Assembly (NCBI GenBank): GCA_951799405.1
Contig: OX637334.1
Coordinates: 5,518,001-5,582,000, forward strand
Direction: 5' to 3'
Source of the DNA: Agapetus fuscipes
Lineage: Eukaryota; Arthropoda; Insecta; Trichoptera; Glossosomatidae
DNA length: 64,000 nucleotides
The translations under genes and the position numbers were made by a program. This document shows, in pieces, positions 19,267-29,755 of the stretch. The notes under the pieces are model-generated. The model ran no database searches, was not told the origin of the DNA, and saw only the letters and a list, made by a program, of their open reading frames with translations. Position 1 is the first letter of the stretch. Each line of letters opens with the position of its first letter.

Positions 19267-19623
19267 TCACACCACTTTGGCATACACCAGCATATTTGTA
19301 TAGAATACTTCGCTTACGAATGCCTTCAGGAAGTATCTTGGCCAGTATGAAAACACCTGGTTGAATGTTTTTGACTTGTGTGGCACTAAAGCGAATCGTT
19401 CCGCTTCATCTTCTGAATCTGTACATATGTCGGTGTATGGAACTTTCTCAGCATTAAGTCCTGAACATCCAGGCTGTAAAATTTCTTCAGCTGTAATGTT
19501 TTTCAGCATTGCTACGGGCTGCAAATCTTCGTCGTCCCAGATGTCACAATTTGTGTCCATGATGACTGTTTTAACAGCGTTTCTGATGTCCTGCCAACCA
19601 ATATGGCTGGGGCGTTTACTCAA
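19267..19623 (-). CDS. Orphan frame, unknown function
   Basis: About 118 codons open without an ATG at the upstream end (it begins at a TTG; an in-frame stop lies seven codons earlier). The product has an acidic centre (DIWDDEDLQPVAM, CTDSEDEAE) and an aromatic C-terminus. I do not recognise a family. It lies beside a cluster of ACGGGTGTTAC motifs and between element D and that cluster, so it may be a remnant of a DNA transposon gene or an exon. Coding status is uncertain. Confidence 0.3.
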   Translation of the reverse strand: MSKRPSHIGWQDIRNAVKTVIMDTNCDIWDDEDLQPVAMLKNITAEEILQPGCSGLNAEKVPYTDICTDSEDEAERFALVPHKSKTFNQVFSYWPRYFLKAFVSEVFYTNMLVYAKVV

Positions 19624-19827
19624 CTTAAGCGAAGTTGGGATTTACAATCCATTCTAATCAAAATTTTAACATAAATGTATACTACATGTAATATTTAGGC
19701 AATTTTGAGATAATGCTAAACGCCAACATAGACTGGTAACACTATAAAACACTACAAAATACTACTTGGTTATATTTACAAGTAAATACAGTAATAAAAA
19801 AACACATTACCAAGACAATATATTTAC

Positions 19828-20021
19828 GTAACACCCGTAATGTCACGGGTGTTACAAGATTTTGAATTTAAATAAAACACCTTAGATTATGTTTACATCA
19901 AAACTCGATGTATTTACAAATAAGTTACAAACATACCCTTACTTTCACAAAGCTTGACCTTAATTACTTGTAAAATGAAGTAATGAAATTAACTTTTACC
20001 TGTTTTGTGTAACGGGTGTTA
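19828..20021. repeat. Cluster of ACGGGTGTTAC motifs (right)
   Basis: GTAACACCCGTAA at 19828, TCACGGGTGTTAC near 19843 and GTAACGGGTGTTAC near 20009. The same word clusters at 12821-13043. Confidence 0.5.
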
Positions 20022-20394
20022 CTTTGACGCTGATCTGTCGGAAATACCTTTTAATAATTGAAATTCGAACTTTTATAACATAACAACTACTCTCATATGA
20101 AGTTCTGGAAATTTCCCAAACTAGTGAAGTGTCGGTGTCACTGTAACATGACAGTTAGCTGTGTGATAGTTGCCACTGTCTGGTATTATAAATCTCCTTT
20201 ATAATCCCTTACACGTTGCTCAACTTTGACATGGTAGAAAAATTATAAAACCAACATAAATGTCTTGTTTTTCTTTCGCATATATAAATTTACATCTTTT
20301 TCTATTATACTAAAAAATAAATGACATTGATTGTGCAACTTTGTTTGTGAGGCATACGGTAGCGTTTTTCATGGAATGAGTGTAGACTTACAAA

Positions 20395-20505
20395 ATCTAA
20401 CAAACCACTTTCAACTTCCAACTTCCAACTTACTTCTCACCACTTACTAAATCCAACTAACTACTTACCACTTACAACTTACAACCTACCACTTACCGCA
20501 TATCC
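20395..20505 (+). repeat. Degenerate minisatellite (CTTACCACTTAC type), second block
   Basis: Words CCACTTACTAAATCCAACTA, CTTACCACTTACAACTTAC; same composition and strand as 12120-12465. Confidence 0.75.
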
Positions 20506-20649
20506 CCTCGACTATGAGGGTGTGGGATGGGAGATAGATATCTCGGGATTTTTCACAACGAGGTAAAGCCAGATGTCTTATTTTCTTGTCCTGCCGAGCA
20601 GACTTCCGTGAACACTGCTGGAGCGCTGTTAGATGACTTTCAACACACA

Positions 20650-20700
20650 CACTGGAGAGAGAGAGGGGTATAGAGAGAGAAAGGGAGAGAAAAAGAGGAC
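20650..20700 (+). repeat. GA-rich microsatellite
   Basis: Runs of GAGAGA with A-rich interruptions. Confidence 0.7.
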
Positions 20701-21098
20701 TTTTGTTTTATGACGTCATATGAAAATACCGCGAAAATCTTCAAGATGTTTATTTTTTTGTCTAGAAAACAAAACGCAGACTTGTTTTCTGATAAAATTA
20801 AGATTGTGTGTCTGATAGAAAATACTTCCCATCGATTTTACATTTGGTTCCTTGATTGGTTGTATGAGACTGAAAGCTCATATTGTAAGTGTGTTGCGCT
20901 ATATATGCAGCTTAGTTGTATGTCTAGTAAAATATAGTTTTGTGTTGAAGATATTCATAGATAGAGGATTCAAGTGCAAGCAAGACTGATCAACTATTTC
21001 TTTATTTTAAAGAACTATTTCGCTGAGGCGACGATCGCTTGAATAAATATTAATCAGTCAATATCAGCTGTAATCTTACTTGCATTAAAAATAAAAAG
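20701..21098. other. No gene recognised
   Basis: The short plus-strand frame 20710-20937 has no recognisable motif. Confidence 0.4.
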
Positions 21099-21190
21099 GT
21101 TCCACTCGCCACATGTGACTCCTTTGGGGACATTGAGGTAAAAAGATGTAATTAATGTGTAGTGTAGTTGCAAATTGCTTTGCGTAAGGT
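21099..21190 (+). mobile_element. SINE-A 3' end fragment
   Basis: GGTTCCACTCGCCACATGTG and the ATGTGTAGTGTAGTTGC end are present; head and body are missing. Confidence 0.6.
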
Positions 21191-21548
21191 TTATTTTAAG
21201 TACTCTACGCAACGATGTTTATTACTTTAAGAGCCTAAAAACATACAGCAATATGACAAATAAAATAAATAATATTTTTCACATTTTTACGCAGCTGAAA
21301 GTAAAAAGTAGGACCCGAGTTTTATTTTCGTATATATGAAATGAAATGGTCAAAGCGCCTTTTCTTTACACACGAAATGTGTTTACAAATGACCTAAGGC
21401 TTTTAGCACCCAGGTAAAAAACCATTAAATACAATTATACCTGGTAGATATTTTTGTATTTTATACGACTTTTTCAATCACATGTTTTTACTAATACAGT
21501 TAAGTCTCATTATAATCTACTAGTACATTTTATTAAATTGATTTTTCA
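21191..21548. other. No gene recognised
   Basis: A+T-rich; nothing supported. Confidence 0.4.
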
Positions 21549-21800
21549 TTCCTTGAGTTATAGGTTGATATGAGGCTGACCACCAATACTCTTAAAAAAA
21601 ATGTTCACTTTGCCAATGTCACCCCTGTTTCAGGGAAGGTCGGGAACAGTTGCAGGGCTTATGTTTATTTGAGTTGGGGGTGAGATTGTGGCACGTGTAA
21701 GCGCAAACTGTTCCGTGTCTGCTTAAGGGAATGGATTGAATATGAATCTTAAATGATATATATATTTGCAACTTATTGCAACCAGATTAAAGATGGATTG
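21549..21800 (+). mobile_element. Element D
   Basis: TTCCTTGAGTTATAGGTTGA start, CTGACCACCAATACT, CCCTGTTTCAGGG hairpin, AATGATATATATATTTGCAA end. The CACATGCGGCATGTG hairpin is partly deleted. Confidence 0.8.
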
Positions 21801-22045
21801 CAGATTTTTAAGACTATTACCATTTTTCATTTTATTTTTAGTCGTTTGCCACATTGATCGTGGAAGAAACAATGGCATTTTTTTTAATTAGTTTTTTATT
21901 TGATACGATATTCTTTATTTTATTTGTAGGTAGGTAATCTGTACATTTTTATACACGTACAGCTGGTCACGTATTGCACTCTTTGCAGGACCAAGCCGCA
22001 ATAAAATTGCAATATTCTTTCAAAGTAACTTGTACTTTTTCAAAA

Positions 22046-22172
22046 GCAGTAGAATTAATATTTTTTAGTGTTGATCTGTTAACACAGTGAAAGTCCATTT
22101 TTATAAATATTTAAAAATTAAAATGGTAAAACATTGTTTTAATTCACTTTATTTTATTTGCAGTAGAATTAA
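22046..22172 (-). mobile_element. Penelope-like terminal unit (tail-only copy 2) with 13-bp duplication
   Basis: The 101-bp unit (22059-22159) is inverted relative to 18333-18434. It is flanked by GCAGTAGAATTAA at 22046-22058 and 22160-22172. Confidence 0.85.
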
Positions 22173-22265
22173 ATCGGCAACCATTTGGTAAGTAAATCAA
22201 ACAGTGGATCTCATTGCCTTAGTTCGCATGTCTCTAATGTAAATGCTGCACTGCACTTATGCAAC

Positions 22266-22522
22266 ACAATAAGCAACAAAGCTACATATATATTGCAACT
22301 TCTTACTGCAACATAAAAGGTCATTATGTGCCATTTAAAATTGCCTTATTTTTACAGGTAAAGTAGCTGGCCTTAAGTCAACCACTTCACTTAAGACAAT
22401 AAGCAACAAAGCTACATATATATTGCAACTTCTTACTGCAACATAAAAGGTCATTATGTGCCATTTAAAATTGCCTTATTTTTACAGGTAAAGTAGCTGG
22501 CCTTAAGTCAACCACTTCACTT
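22266..22522 (+). repeat. Tandem duplication, 130-bp period
   Basis: 22266-22392 and 22396-22522 are identical by eye (127 bases), starting ACAATAAGCAACAAAGCTAC. The second half of each unit is SINE-A 3' sequence on the minus strand. Confidence 0.9.
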
Positions 22523-22620
22523 GAAATGGGAGTTTTTTTGTTCACGAAGAGGCTGGTTATCATTTCTTACGAAGATCGAGTAAGCCTTATCAGTATTTTA
22601 ATCGTGGGTTTGAATTATAC
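22490..22620 (-). mobile_element. SINE-A body fragment
   Basis: The minus strand carries GTGAAGTGGTTGACTTAAGG, a gapped CTCATTTC-type block and TTCAAACCCACGATTAAAAT; decayed. Confidence 0.55.
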
Positions 22621-22769
22621 CTACACTTTAACTTATATCATTCAAAAATATTTTGCTTCGCATTTTTGTTTAAACCTTCACTAGATTCCTTATCGGAGAA
22701 CTTTTCAGTATTTCTTAGAAGCCACCCCCTATTTTCCTATTTGCTAGACCTTCCTCTACCCTTTCCACT

Positions 22770-22935
22770 GCTGCAGGATCCCAAGTACAACATTTAACGT
22801 TTAAACGCCATTTCAAAAATGTATTGAATTTAAAACAGCTACTCTAGTGTACGTTCTAGTTTTAATATAACTTTTGTTTGTATACTGTGGTTGAGTTGAA
22901 ACTTGGAGGTTTATACTCTGGGTACAGTTTACCAT
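22770..22935. mobile_element. Element F
   Basis: CCCAAGTACAACATTTAACG at the left, core CAGCTACTCTAGTGTACGTT, TATACTGTGGTTGAGTTGAA and TTTATACTCTGGGTACAG at the right. Confidence 0.5.
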
Positions 22936-23114
22936 CACGCTCGACCGCATACCGTTTTCTGCGCCGATGATCAAAGACTTCCAAAAACTAGCGACGGAAA
23001 ATATCCAGGAGTGGCGCTCGATAAACTATTAAACGCTACTTGTACAGAAAAAGTAGAACAAGACCTATTATTTCCTACCGTTGTGCTAAATATATAACGT
23101 TTTACATATTTTAC

Positions 23115-23530
23115 ATTTTGTGACCAATGTGGAAATGAATCAATTGAGAAGCATGACAGGAAAAACTCTGAGGGATAGAGTTTGGAATGAATGGGTAAAA
23201 AAAGAATGCAATTTGAAAGAGGAGGTGAAAGTAAAGGTACAATAGAATGTGATGAGATGGTTTGGGCATGTGGAAACAATGAATGATGATGGACTGACAA
23301 AGTTTATTAACAAAGAAAGTGTGAAAGGAAAAAGAGAGAAGGGACGACCGAGAAAAGTATGAAGTGATCAGATTGAGGAGATTATGAAAGAATGGGATAT
23401 ACAAAGTGAGCATCAAAGAAGAAAATGCATGAAAAAATTATGGATATGAATGAATTGAAAGAGATATGTCAGGATAGAAAAAAATGGAGACAACTCTGCA
23501 GAGGCTCTGGCCACCCCTAGCGGAATGGTG
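23115..23530 (+). pseudogene. LINE-a 3' end fragment
   Basis: The plus strand reads RSMTGKTLRDRVWNEWVKKE, RWFGHVETMNDDGLTKFI, KGKREKGRPRKV and KEICQDRKKWRQLCRGSGHP with intervening stops: the C-terminus of the LINE-a lineage (longer copy at 34690-36600). Ends in GTTACAGTTACAGTG-type tail repeats. Confidence 0.75.
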
Positions 23531-23580
23531 ACATAGTTACAGTTACAGTGCTAAGCTATCATTATAGTGTTAATTATTGT

Positions 23581-23867
23581 CGCGATCTCCTCGAAGGGGT
23601 CGCATGTGGCGAGTGGAACCTTTTTATTTTAAGGGTCAAAGGGGCCTGAACTAACACCAACCACTTCAGTTAAAGTGGGAGTTTTTCAGCTCCCGATGGT
23701 CTAGTTCTCATTTTGTATGGAGGTAGAGTAAGCTTTTGCAGGTATTTTATGCAGGGTTTGAAATAAACACCGAAATGGGAAATCATTTCTGACACCCTCG
23801 GTGGAATTTGAACCAGAGCTCTCGGCATGGAATGCAAGCACTCTATCAACTTAGCTATCTACCGGAC
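23581..23867 (-). mobile_element. SINE-A, near full length
   Basis: Head (GGTAGATAGCTAAGTTGATA, GTTCAAATTCCACC), GAGGGTGTCAGAAATGATTT, body and GCCACATGCGACCCC 3' end on the minus strand. Confidence 0.85.
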
Positions 23868-24090
23868 TTTGTGATATTGAACAACTTACTTAGGATATTG
23901 TATTTATGCACGTAGAGACGCGCAAGTTTACGATTACCCTTGTTGCATGTGTACAGACAAAATAAAGAAAACGTTGAATGAACATACGCCTAGAAACTTC
24001 CAAAAATGACGACAGGAGTTGTTGTGGTAGATATATTAAAACAGTTATGGGTCAGTCTCATACCAACTTATAACTAAAGGTATTTTAATG

Positions 24091-24833
24091 CTATAAAATA
24101 TTATAAATATTTAAAAATATAAATGGTAAAACATTGTTTTAATTCACTTTATTCTTTTTTTTTGCTCGAATATTTTCGCCTAATGAGGCATCTTCAAGAA
24201 CAGAATGGCTACAAATATATTTTTATAAAATAATTTTCAAAACAATTTTCAAAACAATTTTTTTTTCTCCAAAACAAAAGAAAAATGCATAGGTAATTTT
24301 TTTTTAAAACACAAATGTAAGATTCAAAAATGCATTATTGTTAGGTATAATGACATTAAAATTTTTAATAAAATAAAAATAAAATGTGTTAGTTAAATAA
24401 AAATAATAATATTAATAACAAAATAAAAAACAACTTATTGCAATATTGGTGAAACATAGGGAATCTGCACATTCACTAAGTCTTTATTTTTATTTTTGTA
24501 GATTTCCAACGCTTCCAGAGCCATCAGTCTCCTCACTTCACACTCAGAGTGCATTACCTCTACATTGGTAATATCGAAAGGATGGTATTTATCAATGCAA
24601 TAGTCTGCCATCTCAGAGTATAAAAAATGTTTTGAAAATTGTTTTGAAAATTATTTTATAAAAATATATTTGTAACCATTCTGCTCTTGAAGATGCTAGG
24701 CGAAAATATTCGAGCAAAAAAAAAGAATAAAGTGAATTAAAACAATGTTTTACCATTTATATTTTTAAATATTTATAAAAAATGGACTTTCACTGTGTTA
24801 ACAGATCAACACTAAAAAATACTATAAAATATT
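24091..24833. mobile_element. Penelope-like copy with head-to-head halves and 12-bp duplication
   Basis: 24103-24619 is minus-strand 3' half (GIY-YIG C-terminus, 3'UTR, GAAGATGCCTCATTAGGCGAA tail). 24622-24821 is a plus-strand copy of the terminal tail. Flanks CTATAAAATATT at 24091-24102 and 24822-24833 match exactly. Confidence 0.85.
24428..24619 (-). pseudogene. Penelope-like GIY-YIG C-terminal fragment
   Basis: Open minus-strand frame reading YSEMADYCIDKYHPFDITNV, then MHSECEVRRLMALEALEIYK and QIPYVSPILQ stop. Nearly identical to the end of the frame at 39505-40167, but lacking the GIY-YIG core, so a 5'-truncated remnant. Confidence 0.85.
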
Positions 24834-25499
24834 GTTTTTTTTTTGTGTTATGTCTACACCTAGACACTGAGAGACTCCTTCGGCTGTCCTTAAATTGATA
24901 TAATTACACCAAAGCGGTTTGACATTAAAATAAAAAAGAACGTAGTTACAAAGGTCACAAAAAATGTTCAAGTATCATCATATCCAGATCTTATTTCTAA
25001 AAATACATTGAGCGGATTAAGCACTAACAGTGGAGGCAAAAAAATGAGCAGAAATCTCATTTTTACGCGTTTTTTGCAACTAAAATGTGCTACGATTTTG
25101 GCGTAGCAAGCTCCACGTCCCACCCAAGGCTACGGTTTTCTCGCGGGCGGATTGGCAGAGTAGTGGATTTCCTTCTGCAGAAAAGAATTGGCGGAATGTG
25201 TGTCGGATGCGAAGGCGGTCCAGCTGAGATATAATTCAGAGTGGAAAGCTTACTGGGCACTTTTTTAAGCGAATTATACCGAATCAAGGGCAATCCTCTT
25301 TGACAAATGATCGTGGAGCTTTCTTTCCCCTCTCTATTTATTTTTAAAACGAAAGAGCGCTTTAGGTGTGCGTTTATTTTTATTTAAAAAAAATGTAAAA
25401 AAATGCGATTTGCTAACTTACTTCAGGCGTTTTCAGAAACTTTACCGTCATTATAATTGAATTATTTTTTATTTAAATAATTGATGACATTTTCATGGC
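24834..25499. other. No gene recognised
   Basis: Includes a G+C-richer stretch (25090-25270) with a short minus frame of no known family. Confidence 0.4.
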
Positions 25500-25690
25500 A
25501 TAAAGGTTTGTATGAAACTGTCTACTTATATTGTTAAGATTGATTTGTTTTTATTCTTTATACAGGGAAAAACGTCAATAGTTGCAGAGTGAATCTCATT
25601 TGAAATTCGATTTGCATTGAAAAAAAATGCAGAATGAGTAAACGCAAATTTACAGTCTGTCCTCTGAATTCACACGCAAACATTCTACCA
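25500..25690 (+). mobile_element. Element D, highly decayed
   Basis: GTTTGTATGAAACTGTCTAC, CAGGGAAAAACGTCAATAGT, GCAGAATGAGTAAACGCAAA follow the element-D order. Confidence 0.4.
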
Positions 25691-26299
25691 ACTTAACTAT
25701 CAAACAACACATTTCCTTGCAGAAAAATGAAAAAAAAATGTTCTCAGTGATTGGAGTGAAATGTAGCTCTTATCTATGATTTTGTTCATTTCTATCGAAA
25801 ACCCAAAAATAAAGTTTGTAATCAAATATCAAATCGGAGGCGGGCAATGATGTGCTTCTTTAAAATGGCTTATATCACTGAAATTGTGAAAATTAATCTT
25901 GTTAAATTAGTTTTGTCAAAAATTACAACTGAAAATTAAGATTTGTTTAACAAAAAAGGTATTTCCCCTTTCCTGTTAAATACGAGCATTTGAAGTTCTC
26001 AACCCAACAAAATTTTAAGTCAATAAAATATTTTTAAAGTGCTGTAAAGCTTCTTAAAGTTCAAAAGGTGTTTCGAAAGTATAGTTTCTGTTATTTGAAA
26101 AATGAAGCAAAACATCTTGTCTGAATGACTTAAAAACGGAATGCAGAAATTCAATATTGTTGAACGTTTAAAAGCACCGAGCTTCTTTTTCTATCAATCT
26201 ACTTAACTCTACAATGTTCAGACTTTTATCAATTAAAAACGCATCAATTACAATGTGCCCAGAAATTTTTAAATAAGCTTATTTTTGTTTCCTTTACTT

Positions 26300-26480
26300 T
26301 TACATTGGTATGAGATTGCAGCCTTAGGACAAAAATTGGTTTACTTTTGCCAATGAAATCCCTGCTACAGAGAAAGTCAACATGTGGTAGTGCATGTAAA
26401 AGGGGGAACTAGGCTGCGTGTTAACTTGTGAGCTTGAATTCATACTTACGAATCGTAATGCTTACACATTTTTGTAACAA
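26300..26480 (+). mobile_element. Element D, highly decayed
   Basis: TTGGTATGAGATTGCAGCC, TTGCCAATGAAATCCCTG, AGAGAAAGTCAACATG in element-D order. Confidence 0.4.
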
Positions 26481-27130
26481 ATATTATCTAAACATAGAAA
26501 GAAGCAGTGATAAAATAACATTCCATGATTTTTAGGATGCGAATGCCTCACTGTCAACTTTGTTTTATTCCACGTTTATTGATTTTTTGAGAAAGTTACA
26601 AATATTCTCGGAATCATTTCCATCTTCGAGTAACTAACAATTATGTAACTAACAAACTAGCAAACATGTTCTGTACTTATGAAACTAAAATTTTGTATGA
26701 AAACCAAGATAAGAGTAACTTTGTGACTTGATGAAAAAAGAAGAGAAAAGTAAAAGAAATGCTTATCTTTTATGGTTTGAACGGGCTGTGCAGGTATGCT
26801 TGAACATTTCAGGGTTAAGTGCTGCTGTAAGAACTGTTTTCCCGTTCCGATTTCAAACATTCTTCATAATGCGATTCGATAGCGTCATTTGAGAAGCAAA
26901 GAGAAGGAATTGAACTTCCAAGAAAAAATGGAATTCTCAGTATACTTTTATGTGAAACGATATTTTGTAAAAACCGATTTCATGAATAATATGAAACTGA
27001 ATATTAAAGATACGATTGTTGTTATATTTAATTTCATTATTACATTTGCAAAGATATATTATGGTGTGTTTTTAACGGTTTTCAGTCTAATGCCACTCAT
27101 TATAAGGAGTATATAAAAAAAAAACATTTC
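26481..27130. other. No gene recognised
   Basis: A+T-rich; short frames only. Confidence 0.4.
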
Positions 27131-27325
27131 GGATAAAAGAAAAACAGCTTTGTTTTCGATTACGTGAGTATTTATCACACAATGACGCCCTCTAAGATGT
27201 TTCCGTACTAAGCCATTTAGCATTAACTGATCCACCTGACGATGCAAACGGATGTTTGCGAAACCGGTTGTGGTATAAAAATAAATACTCACGTAATCGA
27301 AAACAAAGCTGTTTTTCTTTTATCC
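27131..27325. mobile_element. Foldback with CUGANGA-hairpin-GAAA core
   Basis: Arms of about 46 bp (GGATAAAAGAAAAACAGCTT and onward) are complementary. The interior contains CCTGACGATGCAAACGG then ATGTTTGCGAAACCGG, a hairpin flanked by CTGACGA and GAAA, as in Penelope-like tails. Confidence 0.75.
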
Positions 27326-27394
27326 TTAATGATGAAAGATTACAAAGTTAATGCCTCTACAATCAATAAAAAAAAACATTTCATTTAAAAATAT

Positions 27395-27580
27395 GCTCTT
27401 CTCTAGTTTGAAAATTTCTGCTACCTTTACCAAAAATCAATCCAGCCTTACAGCAACTGGGTCTTCTTTATAAAATGCCAATTGTTATAGCGACGAAGAA
27501 GCAGAGGGCTTTGAGGTGTGATTCACATATAAATAGTGCACACCACATAAATTATCTCAATCTTATTTGTATTTATTTAC
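27395..27580 (+). mobile_element. SINE-B body/3' fragment
   Basis: AATATGCTCTTCTCTAG, CAGCCTTACAGCAACTGGG, GAGGGCTTTGAGGTGTGATT; head missing. Confidence 0.7.
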
Positions 27581-27636
27581 AAATATAAGATCTTCCAATG
27601 CAAAAATAAAAACAAGGTTTTTCTTCACTTGTTGGT

Positions 27637-27792
27637 TTATTATCTCGAGCGCTTTCTGAGCGCTATAACACCATTTTCTACCGGACAACATTGTTGAACG
27701 AAATCCATGAGTTGTTCTGTTGAGAATGGTGTTATAACCATGGAGGAAGTATATCCATGGTTATAACACTCCGAAAGCGCTCGAGATAATAA
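27637..27792. mobile_element. Foldback with nested hairpins
   Basis: TTATTATCTCGAGCGCTTTC at the left is complementary to GAAAGCGCTCGAGATAATAA at the right. Inside are ACCATTTTCT/AGAATGGT and CCATGG-centred hairpins. Confidence 0.75.
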
Positions 27793-27971
27793 TTCAACTC
27801 TTTAAAAAAAACTTTGTTTCTTTATTTGCATTATTAATTCTTGACAATGTAAATAAACAAACCCTGTAACTTTTAAATACACGAACCTTAGCAAAAAAGA
27901 ACACCCACCTTACAACCTTTTTGTATAGCAAAATTGAAAATGCAAATTTCCACGATGATCACCTTTCCTTG

Positions 27972-28600
27972 ATTAATATGTTGGTAGAAGGCTGACCACC
28001 TAGACTGTTAAAAATTATTCACCTTTCCAATGTCAATCCTGTTTCAGGGAAGGTTGGCAAAAGTTGCATAGTGTATGTTTATTTGTACTGTACTGTATCC
28101 TGCCGCCGTTCCATAAGGGGTGGCCGGTACCTCCGAAGATGCACCTCCACTCTTTTCTGTCCTTACAAATCACTTTTATTTCCTCAATATTCATCACGTT
28201 CTTCATACATACTCTTCTCTTATTCTTACTCTGCAGGTTCCATTCTTTCACAATCTCACCTATTTAGTCTAAACATTCTTTTCTTGGCCTTCCACTTCCA
28301 CGCTTTCCTTTTACATTTCTTTTGTACACTTTCTTCGTTAGTCGTTCATCATCCATTCTTTCGAGATGTCCGAACATTCTCATCGTACTGTTTTGTACTT
28401 TCATTCTCATATTATTCTCTTTTATACCACACTCGTTCATCAGCCAATTATAACGTATTCTAATTTGAGGTTTGAATTTTAATTTGTAAGTACACATGCA
28501 GCATTACTAATCGCGAACTTACGCGTGTCTGTGAGCATGCATTGAATATGAATTTGAAATATTAGTAAATGTTGCAGCTTCGATTGTAAGAGTCTCAAGA
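27972..28600 (+). mobile_element. Element D split by a LINE-a fragment
   Basis: 5' half at 27972-28081 and 3' half at 28462-28600 are collinear with intact copies. ATTTG occurs at both junctions, consistent with a short target duplication. Confidence 0.75.
28082..28465 (-). pseudogene. LINE-a 3' fragment inserted in element D
   Basis: The minus strand reads IRYNWLMNECGIKENNMRMK, TMRMFGHLERMDDERLTKKV, KGKRGSGRPRKECLD and then, after a frameshift, CKDRKEWRC...GTGHPLWNGG; same order as 23115-23530. Confidence 0.75.
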
Positions 28601-28959
28601 GAAGTAGAAGTGTGTCTAACAAAGTTTTTATTTGCCCAAATGCCCATTTTTATCAAGATACCTAGTTATCACACAATGTTTACTGTCACACAAGTAGTAT
28701 CGAAAAATAAATGTTTGGTTTCGTTTTCGCTTGTTATCCGAGAGTAAAACTGCCGGCCAATCTTTTTTCCTCCTTGGTGTCAATTTTTTTCCTCGACGAA
28801 CAAATCTAGGTTACGAAAACAAATTGACCCATTAAAAATATATCACGTATTATTTTTTTTGTGAGATAACCGAAAAAAACACGAGAAATAAAGACTTTTT
28901 AGATGGTTTGGACGTTTCAAACCTATAATATAGATTATCTAAGTTTCAAGGAGATATCA

Positions 28960-29195
28960 GCATGTAAGATTTAAGAAGATCAAGAAGAAAACAGTCTTGG
29001 ATGGTGCCCCCTCAGGTGTTTGACTACTCGGAAGTCCCGGGATGCGGTAGGCAGACAACATTGAAGCCGACGCCGAAGTTCTGGGAGTGAGGGGACCATA
29101 GAGGGAAGCAGCACAAGGCAGAGAGTCCTGGAGGATTGTGGTGCAGGAGGCCCTGAGCTTTCAAGGCTTATGAGCCGTAAAAAGTCAGTAAAGTA
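28960..29195 (+). pseudogene. LINE-b 3' end fragment
   Basis: Plus-strand counterpart of the 943 and 5449 fragments: GATGCGGTAGG...GTTCTGGGAGTGAGGGGACC...GGCAGAGAGTCCTGGA...TTATGAGCC. Decayed. Confidence 0.5.
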
Positions 29196-29219
29196 TTAAA
29201 TGCATGCTTAATATGAATC

Positions 29220-29394
29220 CAAACCAGCGAGGTACACTCAGTCTTCACAAAAAATAAGAATAAATTCACTCGGAAAGTGCAAATCTTTCACTTCAAGTGA
29301 AGCGTTTAGCGTAAGGCTGGTCCCTTTACCTGTGAATATAAATAGTTTTTACACGCTACATTCGGTAGGAATTGGTATTATATGTGCAGCTTAG
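29220..29394 (+). mobile_element. SINE-A body/3' fragment
   Basis: TACACTCAGTCTTCACAAA, CACTTCAAGTGAAG, GTAAGGCTGGTCCC and CTTTACCTGTGAATATAAAT follow SINE-A order. Confidence 0.6.
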
Positions 29395-29530
29395 TTTGCT
29401 CACAAACATCACGTGTATATTCGCGCTAAGTACAATATGCTGCATGTGTATTAAGAATTGAAATCTTGGCTAAAATGAAATATTTTTTACAGTATTGGTG
29501 GTCAGTCTCGTACACCAACCATTAAGTCAA
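29395..29530 (-). mobile_element. Element D fragment
   Basis: Complement of the outer ends with the middle deleted (GCTGCATGTGTATTAAG, ACAGTATTGGTGGTCAG). Confidence 0.65.
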
Positions 29531-29637
29531 ACACATATTATATTGTTACGTTATTAAGGTACTGAAAACAAGGTTAATTTTAACAGAATTTTTAGTAACT
29601 GCTTCATTAATTCATGATATCAAACATCTTTCTATAA

Positions 29638-29755
29638 ATCTATAATCTAAGTTGCAAAGATATAAAATTTATATTGCATGCATGGCCACAGACACGTAAA
29701 AGTTCGCCACAAGTGTACTTACAAATAAAAATTAAAACCTCAAATGACAATAAAC
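29638..29755 (-). mobile_element. Element D 3' half
   Basis: ATAATCTAAGTTGCAAAGAT, GCATGCATGGCCACAGACAC, AAAACCTCAAATGA. Confidence 0.65.
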
